A stretch of DNA of 64,000 nucleotides from Enoplosus armatus. Taxonomy: Eukaryota; Chordata; Actinopteri; Centrarchiformes; Enoplosidae. A model generated the notes under the pieces. It was not told the DNA's origin. It worked only from the letters and a program-made list of their open reading frames with translations, and did not search any database. The position numbers were made by a program, and so were the translations under genes. The stretch lies in the NCBI RefSeq assembly GCF_043641665.1, contig NC_092194.1:14552798-14616797 (forward strand), read 5' to 3'. Positions 12,754 through 25,800 of the stretch are shown in pieces. How positions within the stretch are numbered: the stretch's first letter is position 1; each line of letters starts with the position of its first letter.

Positions 12754-15700
12754 TATACTATATACACCAACTCATACACGTTTCCAGTCATTGTTCTTTC
12801 TCATTTTTTGGCCAACTTAGGAAGTGTTGACAATTGACTTTACTACCGATACTGCTTGTAACCTCACTTGACCTTTTGATAAATGATCATGTCATTAGAT
12901 TGTAGGTTTAAAATCAGTTTAAAATGTCAAGACATTGCTGACATTATAGTGTGACGTTACGTGACGTAGGAATTGTGACGGTAGGATTTCTTTCATTTAT
13001 TCAGCGTTCCACTCATGTAGAACACTTCCATTACACTGTCATGTTTTGACTCTTGACATTTACAGTTGCTGCAGAGCAATTGTCTCGGCAGTCCTTTAAT
13101 CTAGAAGGTACTATAACAATCACTACACTGCAGTGAATGAGTCAACAAGACCTTGAATGCTCATTCATGTTACACAACACTAGGGCCACAGTTTGCCTTG
13201 TCTATTTTGCACGCACACACATTCAAGTCTTATCGTAGACAACCAAAAAGGTCAGGAGCTTTGAAGGTGAAGTGCAGTCGCCATAGTAACTAATGTTGAC
13301 TCCCCTGTCTCCTAGCAACGGGATGTAGAGTGATGTCAATGGAAAGCATGCTATTTTCTCCCACTGACAGAATGATGTCACTCCTTTTGTGTGTGTGAAG
13401 AGAGAGTGATGGAAAGAGAGAAGTTTATTTCTATATTCTATGTCTCTGCTCTCCTGAGGGGATAGATAGGGGGCGTGATGCTGACACCCCGTGGAATCAA
13501 ACACAAGACAAAAGGCGAGGATAAACTAAAATAGCTGCGCAGGGACGATGAATCATGGGCCAATTAAGGGTGCAATTATGCTCCTGTTTCTTTTTTTGGT
13601 ATGCCGCCCCCCACTCCCCAAAATCATCCTCTGCATATGAATATAACTTCAAATCTGCTGTGATAGGTTTGACCGTGGGTGGAAGGAAGAGGGATGATGC
13701 ACACAGACTCCATCATCCTATATGAGACGCATGAGAGCATCACTTCACTAGTGAGTCTTTTTTTTTCCTGTTATTTGATTTGGTCCTAAAAGACTTCACT
13801 TCTCTCTCTTAGCAACAGCATGGTCGAATGGCTGTATAGGATCCCTTAAACACTCATGAGAGCTTGAGGTTAAACTCTTTAGGGAATCTCAAAGTCCTGC
13901 CCAAGAGCACTGTGGAAGTGTCTGAAGGGTAGTGGAAAAATAGCTCTCTCACACGTAAAGACTAGATCTAGATTTGGGCCATGTCTATCCAATTGCATGC
14001 AGACTAATAGGATCACTAAGGCTGTGTAATTATCTTTATCTGGCCCGATGGCTTTTTCAATAAAGGCAGCAGATAATCCTGGGGTGAGGTGATGCAGGGA
14101 CAAAGTCAAAGACTACTATGAATTATAAAGCAGGACAGTGAGCTGGAGATGGAGATGGAGCCTCCTTTTTGCCTCTAGTCATGTCCGGCATTTAAATTGC
14201 TCTAGATATGGTCATGAAAACATCAGTCTTCTCGATACATTAATACTCTAGATCCCTCAAAAAAAACAAAAAAAAAAGCAACTGCAGTGGATGCAAAAAT
14301 AGCTGCGACCAGAACAGTTTGTCGTGTTCAACAACCTTATTTAATATTTGTCTGAGCTAAGTTTAGTGCTGCATGCTCAGTGCAGGGCGCCTCCAGGAGT
14401 GGCCGCAGAAAAGCAGACCTGTTGTTGATTCCACCACTGTGACACAGACACACTAACAAAGAAGCCTTCCAACAGGATCAGAGCTATAAATAACTCTACG
14501 GCAGCACTGCAATATTAGTGGGTGGATTAGGAGTGAATCATCACTGCGTATTTATAAACCCAATGCAGTCAAACCTCCTCATCGTGGGTGATTCACAGTG
14601 AGTGCTGAATAAAAAGGATTAAAATGGAATTTATAGTTGAGTATATTTTTACCATAAATGTTTGCTTCCTCTAAACCGCTCATTCACCATTTGCCTGTAT
14701 TGGACATTTGTTTAACTGCACATCATTCAGTAGATTTAATTCATTTGTTTCTGCTCCAGAGAGTAATATCACTGACATGTATTTCCAGACTGCAGTGAAG
14801 CTCTACACCCTGCCAAGCAGGCGAACGTCAGAGGCAGGCGAGGGACTCAGCATCATGCAGCCAAGGGAAAACAGCTTCAGAGTTCATCATGTCTCTCAGT
14901 ATCCTGCTGCCACCTAGAGGTCTACGGATTTTCTTTTACTCATAAGTGGCCTCCCCTCATCCAGATATTTATTTTGAGCACCTGGTTAAAGCCAAATTTT
15001 GAAATCTAAAATGCAAACATCTTGAGAAACAGAGAAAAAGGAGGAGAGATTTCAAACAGTATTCACATTATTCAAACTCATGCAATTGATAATTATCTGA
15101 CTCTATTGCACTTGCTGACAAAAAAATATGTTCTAGGCTACAAAACAAGACAAAGAAATTTAACCCAGCAAAACTACGTTTATTTAGAAATCACATCAGA
15201 GAAAACCTCGCTATAGCCATAGAAAGAGAAAACATTTTTTTTCAAACCTCCAGAAAATATACAATAAGATAAATGTATCAGTCAATAAAATAATAACCAT
15301 ATAGAGTAAAGCAAATAAAAACAATGGCCTATCAATAAAATGGTAAAAGTGAACAACAAAATGATAACAATATTCTGTCTCGGCCATTGGCTGTACAGTG
15401 CACTGAGCTGGGGATATGGATTTGTCAGTGTCCTGTAGAAGCCATTTATATTTAATTCAGCATTTGTTTTTGTAGAAATGACAACTTGCACTTTCTTGCA
15501 TGACCTTGCAAAGGCGAGCAAAAACATTGACAGTGTCTCTAGTGAAGGCCGGACCATTCTGGTAACGCCTGCAGACTTGCACACTCCGAAATGGCACAAT
15601 GTTACACCAGGGCCATGATGCTGTGCTTCAACCCACTCCAAAAATAACCTCAAATGTCATCGAGATTTGTTTTTTTAATTTGACATTTTGATTGAAATCT

Positions 15701-17199
15701 CCAATATAAAAAACGAGGCTCTGGCATAGTCAGAGGACAAAGACTAATACTCCATTAAAGCTTGCTTGGCTTTGTGTTGTAAGAAACAAGTCATCAACCA
15801 AATGTGCCACTAGCCTTATAAGAAGAGGATGGGTCACTATCCCGAAAGTAGTTCAACACTAGGAGATGGCATCTAAAGTCAACTGTGTTTAAATAGATGG
15901 AGTAAGTCAAACTCAGGCTTGATTTAAACATATTTTCAGTGTGTCGTTTCCAACATTGTAATGTATTAAGTGGTAAGTGTCTGTAAGCTTGCCTCCCATT
16001 GCCTCCCAGTGTTGGTTACGTTTGAACGCTTGCCTGACCCATCCTCTCATAATCCTGTCCTTAAGCCAGCAGGCAGCCAGAGAGTGTCTCCATCACGTCT
16101 CATACACATTCCTCCTCCGTCACACTGTAGACACATGGCTGGATACATGCTCCTCATAAGTCACCGCAGTGACATGTAGCTCTTTACACGGCACACCGCA
16201 CAGGCACAGAATCCATGGTGACAGATGGAGAGCGGTAGAACTGAATTAAACTGTATGATTGTCTACTGAACACAAGATCACTTCCACACTATGAACATGC
16301 AAGAATGGGACTCTTAAGCCACTTTGTGTACACTTCAAGAATGTCAATCAAAATAAATGCACATCATGTGAGCCAGATCTCAATAAAACTCCTATCATCA
16401 TCAAACACAACAGTGAATACTCAAATATGACATCAATCTGTGCGGTCTTTACGAAATTATTAGGATGAGAACATAGATTTTAAACACTACTACATTCATT
16501 ACACTACCAGCTAATAAAAGGTAATTGATACAGAATATAACAACTATCATGGTCTTAATTGTATTCAGTGCTCACCAGTGACAAGTACATTAAGACGGAG
16601 TTGACAACACAGAAGCACAAACCCCATTAAAAGCAATATGTAGAGTGACACCTCCATTGGTTCATTTAACGTTGCGTAGAGAGGGCTGGTTGCTTTGCCC
16701 ATGTCTGGATGATGATTCAACTCTACTGCCTCAAGTTATATAAATAAACAAAACAACCAAGTGATGTTTTTTTTATGTGACTGACCATGTCTATTATCAT
16801 GCATGTGTTTAATTACCGTATGGAAAAGTGAGGAGCATGCCTTGTGCAGAGACGGTGAAAGTGTCTGTGTGACCGTGCATGAACAAGTGAAGTTACAACT
16901 CCCTATTTGTGTCCCCAGCTGTTTTGGGGTGGTGCCCTGTGACACATAAATCGGGATTTTTTGGGGGGAAGCCTATTCAGCAAGGATAGAGCCAGCAAAC
17001 CAATCTTCTAATCAGCAGAGGTCTAAGGTCACAGATCAGAGACAGGTAAGGAGTGTGGGGGGAGGAGGTGACGCCAAACCTTCACTGACCACTAAGTCTG
17101 CAGGTGGTGGTGTGCAGCGCAGAGGCAAGGGGATAAAGGAGAGGGAGAGGAGGACATGGGAGTGAGCTTTCTCACACAAGTTAATCCAGGGTTAGGAAC
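12754..17199. other. Gene-free interval between lclat1 and ypel5
   Basis: No coding exon is supported. The right part probably holds the 3' untranslated region of ypel5, transcribed leftward; ypel5 transcripts are long in vertebrates (known of the family), but no decisive polyadenylation signal could be chosen. The block 13980-14900 is less AT-rich and contains repeated homeobox-like ATTA words, so it could include regulatory elements, which is not demonstrated. A 123-codon reverse frame at 15282-15653 has no recognisable similarity. Confidence 0.5.
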
Positions 17200-17681
17200 T
17201 CATGAGTTGTCTGAGGGGACGTGCTCCTCAAAGCCCTCACTCTCCCTAACCAGCGCCCTCTCCAGGATGACACGTCCCTCCTTGTACCGCTGACTGTCCT
17301 CAGTGGCAAACTCGTAGATCCAACCCAGCTTGCTGTTGCAGTTCTTGCAGCTGACGTCCCTCACCATGTGTCTGCCGGTAAGCATCACTCTGTCCTGCAC
17401 CTCGCTGTACTGGAGGTTCACCACCTGTGGGGTTGAGACACAGGCATGCAGACACATTTTGAAGCAGGGAAACTAGATCCTGAATATGGGTTTGATTTAA
17501 GAGCAAATGTAACAGGTAGTTATCACTAATGTTTCTGTACCTTGTTGAAGAGGAAAGCTCTGCCTGTGGCTCCTGTGAAACGTGTTGAGATGAGCTCAGA
17601 CCTGTTAGTCAGGATGGTGTCACAGTTGGCACAGGAGAAGAGGCGTGTTCCACCAATGTGGTCCAAGAATATGCGTCCCAT
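17200..17681 (-). CDS. ypel5: Yippee-like 5
   Basis: Two coding exons on the minus strand, 17681-17541 (47 codons) and 17424-17200 (74 codons plus stop), join in phase 0 and give 121 residues, the exact length of vertebrate YPEL5. The Yippee zinc-binding domain is intact, with CxxC pairs at Cys17/Cys20 and Cys73/Cys76. The family is a small beta-sandwich zinc protein related to the cereblon/RIG-I C-terminal fold; YPEL5 is a member of the CTLH (GID) E3 ligase complex and localises to centrosome and midbody (family knowledge). The start [12 protein letters not shown] is canonical, 10 nt downstream of an acceptor at 17692-17693, so the upstream exon is non-coding. The protein appears essentially identical to the human one as I remember it. 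Transcription is convergent with lclat1 and divergent from plb1. Confidence 0.97.
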
Positions 17682-18448
17682 CGTCAAATCTCTAGGAGTG
17701 ACTGAACTAAGGCTAAAACACGAAAGAAAAAGAAGGGTGAACTATTCATTGTTGTAAAGTTCAATGTAAATATGTCTTGACTATAAACAGTAAGCAGTAA
17801 CACTGCACAATACCGTAGGGTTGTAGACTACAAGGCAATATAAATGTCAGAACTCTAAGATGTTTTGCCATACTGTCTATAACATGGTAGCTCCTCCTTT
17901 AATTTAGTTGGGTGTGTGAGGCTGTTGTGGGCAATGCTATGAATCAATGAGCGGGTGTTTATTGTTAATAAACAATTTACAAGGCAACATAAAAATTCAG
18001 CAAGGAACAGAACTTAAATGTGACAGTCTCACGCATTATGAGCTCATATTGGTATCTATTTAACTGTATTTTGCCGTCATAGCTCCTTGTTGGACATTTT
18101 ACTGACTTCAACAAGTACTGTTTGTTCCTGGCTGGCTTGTCATGAGGACTGCTGACTGTAGATGGCAGCTGAGCTTTGAATGGTGCTGAAAATTAAATCC
18201 ACAATGAAGAATAATAAAATAAAGTTTCTTTAGAAGACAAATTATTTTGACTAACTGATACACATTTGCTGGTTTCCACCGTGGTTTTGGGTATTTTGGC
18301 TGAGTGGTGTCGTACAGATTAATCAACTCAAAAGAAGCTAACGCTACGTTAGCCATGCAGCTAACATCGAGAACGACAACAAGCTAGGAGCAAGCGGAAC
18401 AACAACAACACGTATAATTCTGCTTAGCTTTAAATGACGGCTTCCTAC

Positions 18449-18660
18449 CTTCTCAAATTTGTTTCAGTGGCACACAATGTCCCCACCAACGACGATGTCA
18501 ACGATATTTAAGGTCTATTTTAGACGCACATCTGTTGTTTGTACCGTCGTCGTCGTCGTGGCTTTGTTGTTCTTTTTCAGCTGTTCCTGTCTGCGCTGTG
18601 CTCCAAGCTAGTATCAACATCCGGTCCTGACGTAGCAGCCAGTGCTATGGCGGCCCATGG
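18449..18660 (-). promoter_or_regulatory. ypel5: ypel5 first non-coding exon and promoter
   Basis: Read on the minus strand, a splice donor (AG|GTAGGA, exon end at 18449) closes a GC-richer exon that contains a short CGA triplet run (plus-strand GTC repeats about 18546-18560). Upstream lie a TGACGTAG CRE-like half site near 18628 and a YY1-like ATGGCGGC at 18647-18654. The coding exon needs such an upstream non-coding exon. The transcription start is inferred, not seen. Confidence 0.55.
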
Positions 18661-18754
18661 GTGCTCCACAAGGTGTCAGCAGATTCATTCATTACAAATA
18701 TACCAATGAACCGTAAGTATCTTCTAATATATATGTTTATCACCCTGCGCGCAG

Positions 18755-19010
18755 TGATGGAGGAGGTACATTAGTTCATTAGCCGACCACAGTGCAGAAA
18801 TACTCAGTTACAAGTAAAAGTCATGCATTCGAAATTTTACTTTTTTAAACGTGCAGCATCAGCAAGTATTAGCATCAAAATATACTTAAAGTGCCAAAAA
18901 TAAAAGTACTCATTTTGCAGAGCTTCCCATTTCAGAATAATGTACATTCTATTATTGAATTATGATTATTGATGCCTTAAATGTGTACATCACTTTCATG
19001 TTGCAGCTGG
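18755..19010 (-). repeat. Teleost interspersed repeat, copy 2 of 4 (reversed)
   Basis: Read on the minus strand this matches the 3' half of the family at 34295-34785: 'ttctgaaatgggaagctctgcaaaatgag', then a TACTTTTA-rich stretch, 'gatgctgcacg', 'gcatgacttttacttgtaac' and 'agtatttctgcactgtgg'. It begins just upstream of the ypel5 promoter. Non-coding. Confidence 0.8.
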
Positions 19011-20604
19011 TAAAACCTGTGGCTAATTTTAATTTATTTGTTTTATTTTATACACATACCTGTATGCCTGGGTAGCTTGTGGATTTCAACAAAGTCCTAT
19101 TGCTTTACTTGAACATCTCCAGCATGTGTGGGCTGGATCCTCTGAGGAAAGATATGCAAAGTGTGATTGTCCTGAAAATCCTGTGAGATATCCAGATACA
19201 TGCAGACATCCACCAACCAGGCACCGACTGTGACAGTGATGGACAAAAACAGAAAAACAATAGTGACAGTGACAATAACAGTTTCTGCTGCTGGATGGAA
19301 AGCTGATAACTCCACAACATCAATATAACTTGTTGCTTTACTCTGTCTTGTCTCAAGGGTCAGACTATCTGCAAAGCCAATCTAAGGACAAACTCATAAA
19401 GTATTTAGTAATCTAATCATATCTCATCTCCAAAACTGAACCTGTCCAGTTTTACTAAATTGCTGGTTGTTAACATATAATTACCTAACCGTGGTGAAAC
19501 ACCAGGAAGTTACATTTATCATCACAGTTTACAAAGTGTCTCATTAATGTGCATTCAGTAAAGCATTAGCGTGACTGTAAGTTAAAGAACAGCATATTAA
19601 AGATGATTTTACATGAAATTGCTCACTGGCACGTTATTCTTATGATTTACGTAGTTCTGTCAATATTATTATTATTAGATAAGCTAGACAAAGATTTTAA
19701 ACTTTGATTAAGTGGCAGGAAATGTATGGTTGTTTGAGCTTTTACACTCAAATGAGTTTTATTATGAACCAGAAATGTATTCATTTCCCTGGAAAAGCAC
19801 TCTGGTTACTATCACTGTGTCCACAAACTCTGTCCTGTTCCTTGAAATGAAGGAGCAGCTCCAAATGTGTCTCCTGATGGCCTCTTTAGGAGATATGTAT
19901 ATCAACAAAATACAATTGTTTAAACTCTCTGAAATACCAGTAAAAAAACCACCTTATCTTAAAATAGACAAACTGAAAACAGAACGCTAACAGAAGTAAC
20001 ATCTCATTAGATATGATTTTAAAGGTTTCCGTCCAATCAATGTCTACATTAATATATAATAGTATTTCATCATACTTTTATTTGGGATATTATGACAAAC
20101 ACTTACTGCTTGGCTGTCCAAATACAGAAAACAAAATATGAAAGTTGTTGGTTTATAAAGGATTGTGTGTTCAGTCTTTTTCATCCATTCAGTGCGTCAT
20201 GGTGAGAGCCATAAACATAACTTAACATCTCTCTGACCTTCAATAATGTGTCAGTATGTTGCAAAACAGATGTACAGATTTAAAAAATGCAGCTGACACA
20301 GAGGAGGTGGTATAACTTGTAGTTTGGTTGATTGCTATCCAGATAAACTGATACGAGGAAGATATGACTGAGAATAAAAGAGTGTGAGTGGGAAAAGTCT
20401 TTTCACATGAGAAGTGGTTTTTCCTCTCTAAAACTTTGCCCTCTCGGGAGCTCTTTACCTTCTCCACCCCCTTTACAGGTACGCTGTACTTTCATGTAGT
20501 CAGTGAAAGCTTATAGTCATTCTTTCTCTGAGGCTGAGGGGGGGAGAGGAGGCCATTACACAAACCCCTCAGTGTGGAAGGCACTCAGTATATCGCACCA
20601 CATC

Positions 20605-22771
20605 ATGACAAGATCTGCACTCCTGATTCTGGTGGCCCTTGTTGGATCCTGCGCTCAGTTTACAGGTAAAGTACAGGACATTTCACACATTTTGTACATA
20701 GAATTATTTGTTGCAGTCACAGACAATTCAAGCCAATCTGCTTTAGTTGTTTTATCTACAAACCTGTTGCTTCACTTATGAATAACAGTATTGCAAAGTG
20801 TGAGCTTTCTTGAGGATTAACAATATCTCTGATAATTACATATGCAGTAAGAGGAGTTTGGGATGCAAATACAAAGAGAGTAAATCACACTGGAAGTTTA
20901 TTGAGCAGTGTCTGAATAAAAGTAAATTCAGTGAATTCTTCATGAATCAGTTTTGACCTGTAAGGTAAAGTAAATTATAAGAAACATAATAAGAATATCT
21001 TTATAGAAAATATCCTAACATGGTTTCAAAATGAGCCTTTTTAGATACTTTACTGTGTTCAAATAAACTTGTATTTTAGGGGAAATGACAAACTGCATGG
21101 AGGATGAAAGTGCTTCTACCTGTTAACTTTTTAAACTTAATTAACTTTTTTAAAAACAAAAAAAACTTTGGTATCTTAGAAATGTATTAAGTTATTTATT
21201 GTTTTTTTATGTCACATTTAGATGCTGCCAACATTGATGTACGAAATAATGAACCATCTACAGAAAAATCAGAGAAGGTACTATATGTCAGTTATGACAA
21301 CTTGGTGTCTATTAAACAAAAGATAGTAATACATTCAACATACTGTTCTGATACTGTATCAATGACAGTCTGAGGAATTGTTTTTCTGTGCCACAGACAG
21401 AAAATTACATGCCAGTACTCTGCTCACCGATACCTGGCCCCTTATCACCATCCTCTTCAGGTGCTGCACTCTTCATCTTCATCAATAATCATATTCACCC
21501 GTTTACCAGTTTGAGTGATTACATTATTTCGATGCTATTGTATACTTGAATGCATTTTTTTGTATGTTGTATGCATGTTTTTGTGTTGTGTGTCTCGTCA
21601 TGATATTACTGATTTCTCCATTTCCTGTTTCCCCTTCATCAGTTCACACTCTGAGACCTGTTGATGTCTCCGCTGTTTATGTCTTGGGTGTTCCACTCTC
21701 GCACAGGTAGACAGCCGATATACTTAATATATTTCAGTAATACTTCAATCATTGGAGGTGATGACAACATGTCTGTCTTCATCATTAGGAATGAAGCATC
21801 CAGAGTGGTCAATAGAGTAGCTGGTAAGTCTATTAACTTTCTCATCGCTGAGTATTTCTACGTAGTTTCAAGTAGAAAGGAAGAAGTGTAAAATCATCTA
21901 AAATAACTAGATTCTAGTGTTGGTTTTCATCATAATTCCTATGTATTTCTGTATTCCTGTATTTCTTTGATATTAACTTTATTTTTTCTCACTTTTAAAT
22001 CTATTACTTGTCATGACAGGGTGGTTGAGGGATTATAATTTCAAATACGTCTTTATTTTCAGGTTGTTTAAGCTGAATCTTAGAAAACAGCAATCATTTT
22101 AGAAGTATTAGCACTTTCAGTATGCTGAATCTGAATTTTTAGTTTATTTTTTTTATTTTATGTCCTCAGGCCGAGTCCTGGTCTTTGATTTTGGTTGTGT
22201 TTACCACAATCATCTCTCTCTGTCACTAAAAAACAGTCACTTTTCACACTACTGGGGGATTATTCCACCATGAAGTTGAAAGTATTTACAGTTTGCAGAG
22301 AGTTCAGTTCAAGGTCGCAGTCAAGCCCATGTCACAAGAAATGCCGGATCAGAGCACACTTTGAAGAAAAGCTCTTAAAACAATAACTTCATAGTTTGGT
22401 GGCGTTTATCTCTAAGGATAGGGGGCCATAAACACAGGTCACTGACCTTCATCTCGCATAAAAGTAAGCAAAACTGGCAACATGAATGGAAGCTTTCGCC
22501 AGCTTCCTTTTTTACAATATCAATTACCAAATAATGGACATAATCCACTGATTGAATTGTAAGGAATTACACTTACTGAAGCTAAAGTCTTTATAGTTAT
22601 TTCTATGTGTGTTGAATAGAGTTGCTGTCCATGTTTAACCCTGAAGTGATCGCTCAACATGTGGATCAGACCTCATTGCAGCCCAAGTAACACACACATG
22701 CACATGACACACACATGTACAGTCGCACACATAAATGCTGTATAAGGACATTGCTGCAGGTGTGTTACATG

Positions 22772-22811
<40 letters not shown>

Positions 22812-25800
22812 TTGCAGAAGCTTGTTGGAGGAAGCCGAGGAACTGTCTCTCTCCCTTTCACATCAGGTACACATTAACCACATTAACCCTGACTGAAAGC
22901 AGAATATAAAATGGTTTAAGGATTCACATGAGCTGTCCCCTCCACTAGGACATCTCTATCACCAAAGTTAACAAGACCCAAATTGTCAAAGTGTACATCC
23001 TGTATTTCCTCCATTTAAGGTAAACAAGAAACATATGTCACGTCCATTACTTGGCCACTACAAGACTCCAGGAAATCACTGATATGATGTGTTAATAAGG
23101 GAACTTAAGAGGGGCTGGTATGCAGTTTTTTCCCCTTTACGCAGAGCCAGATTAGCTGTTTCACCCTGTTTCAGTATGCTAAACTAAGCTAACTGTCTCC
23201 TGGCTGTAGCTTCCCCGAATTTCTGCTCGTTTATCACCTTTAACCAAATTTTAAACAGGCAATGGAACAAAAATGATTGTTAAGGAAGAGCTACTCTGAT
23301 GTAAAATGCCACAGTGATTGTCAGAAAGAACAAAGAGTTGTAAACCTTTCTGGTTATCTGAAACTGACTCGGGTGGCACGGTGGTTATCACCGTCAGCTC
23401 AAAGCAAGAAGGCCCTGGTTTACATGTTCTCCTTTTGTTTTTTTTGTTTTCTCCTATTTTCCGGAGCTTTTTACTCACATTTCACAGTTGATGAAGTTTG
23501 CTCAGTTTGCTTTTCTTCTATCTTTGCAGACGATAGACTGGAAGTTTGTGCTGCTGTTTGTCCCGGCAGATTCCTTGTGCGCCTGTTCACCACATGTAAG
23601 ATTCCCTACTACAACAAAATCACATTTGATGTTGTGTAGAGTTAGTAAAGGATGTTAACAGTGTATAAGAGTTTTTCCTTGTGCTTCAGGTTGCTGCAGA
23701 TGTTAAAGCTGTTGTGCAGGAAGTAGAAGCAGCTCTGCAGCTGTTGCAGAAAAGGGTATTTTGCTTTTCGTGAAATACAATTTTGCCATGAACGGATAGA
23801 ATGGAAAAAAACTAATATGCTGGTTGTATGTTTACAGGTACATCACACTTTAGTTCATGTCGTGGTCTGGAGCCTATATCATCAGCAGGACAAGTGAGTG
23901 TTTTGAATTTTAGCTATTAAAAAACTAGCAAAATACCTTGTACAAGCTATGTTTACTCATTTATTTTGACATGATACAAACCTTGCTTTTTACATGTATG
24001 TAACCTATAGTGCTGTGATCCTGCTAATTGTAAAACACATGTGGAAGTGATTTGCTCGCTTTTTATTTTGCAGCAGGTGTGAGTGTATGACAGAAGAAAG
24101 CATAAACCAGCGACTACATAAAGCAACTCTTCTGAAAACACTCCAGGTAAAATACATGTAAATAAATTTATATTTGTTAAGTTATTTAATTAAGTTAATT
24201 AAGTATTTGTGTGCTCATGGTCATCTGAATCATATTTGGCTACTTACTTGACAAATATCTATTCGTCTTGTTTTCAGGACTCTCTAAGTCACGTCTTGGA
24301 AAACCCAAAGTGGCACAGCAAAAGTTTAGACTTCACTGCTGTGCTGCAGTCTGCCCCACTTATCCTTGAACCCATCACAGACTCTGTACGTAAAGAAAAT
24401 GTATTTCCATCAACAATACTGTAATTAACAACTGTAAATTATTCAGCCTTACAGTAAGAATGCATGAAAGACCCTTGAAATGGCTAATGTTTAACTAGCA
24501 TATATGATGTGTTTCTTTGCAGGAGAACTCATGGTCTGACCTAAACCAGTTAGCTATTCAGCTATGGACAAACCTGGTAAGTTCCTATTAGAACTTCCTG
24601 AATAACAGTTAAATTTATTCTGCAATGTATGTATACATTAGGCTGTCTGAAAACCTTCAACACTGATCTACATGTTGTCCTGTCACTGAAATTGACCCTG
24701 TGTCTCAGTTGTAAAATGAGCCAACAGCAAAGAGTCACCATGATCTCTCAAAGCAAAAGTAAGATGGAATAAAGATTACGGGGAACATTTATTACTCTGA
24801 CGAGAGATTAGATAAGAGATGTACAGGATTGACTTGATGATATCATCCTACATGATGACTTTCTCCAGCTTTGTAGCTTTCATTGTACATCTTTATGCAG
24901 ATACAAGAATTGTGTAATCAGTACTGTTTCACACTGTATCATCATTGGCTGTGCATAATGGCCCCACTTGAATCTAAAACCAATCACGACTCTTCCTCCT
25001 CCAGCTTCAGCCGTCGACAGGTCAGGCAGAGGTCATGGACAGCAGTGTCACTGCTATTCCTTGCCCTACCCAGGTGAGGCATGTGGTCCCATAACACAGC
25101 AAAAATGCTACAGAGAAATGCTGAACAAAACAATGTAATGTGTTGCAGCAGCATCCAGTACTCAGTCCGAGAATCTCAAAATCATAGAGCACTTTCATAG
25201 AGGACTTTCAACCTGATGTCAAGATTTGAAATCTAGTATGGTATATAGTATGGTTAAAACTGCGACTTACTTCTCATATCAGGAACGACCTTTCCTGCAG
25301 ACACAGAAAAATTCCCCCGCTGAAAGAGACAGCAAAGCCTCTACACTAACAGATCCTGTAAGTCTTTCAACTCCACTTCAGAACTACAGTGTGGCATGAC
25401 AGCACATAGAGACAAACATATTTGAGTGTACTGTGTGTTTGCAGGTTATGGGCACTGAGATACCTTGCACAGACCGCAGTCCATCTCCCATTATACCCAC
25501 TTCAGGTAAAATGTATTTTTTAGCTCTTCTTCTGCTAATATATTTGGGGGAAATGTAGTTCAATCAAACCAAGTTCAAACCCTTTATTCTCTGTGTAGTT
25601 CACAAACTCAGACCTGGAGATATTAAGGTGGTGGCAGCAGTAGGCGACTCTCTGACAGTGAGTGTTTCCCTTCTCCTACTTCTTTGCTATAATCAGATTT
25701 ATATCTAAAAACGAATTTACCCCAATAGGCATAAATACAGATTAAGACCAGATATACAGTATGTATAAAGAACAGATGTAAAGACATGGAGCTATTGTGT

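Noticed and set aside
15282..15653. 123-codon minus-strand frame between lclat1 and ypel5
   Set aside because: No recognisable similarity, low-complexity hydrophobic tail from an AT-rich stretch, and likely within the ypel5 3' untranslated region.
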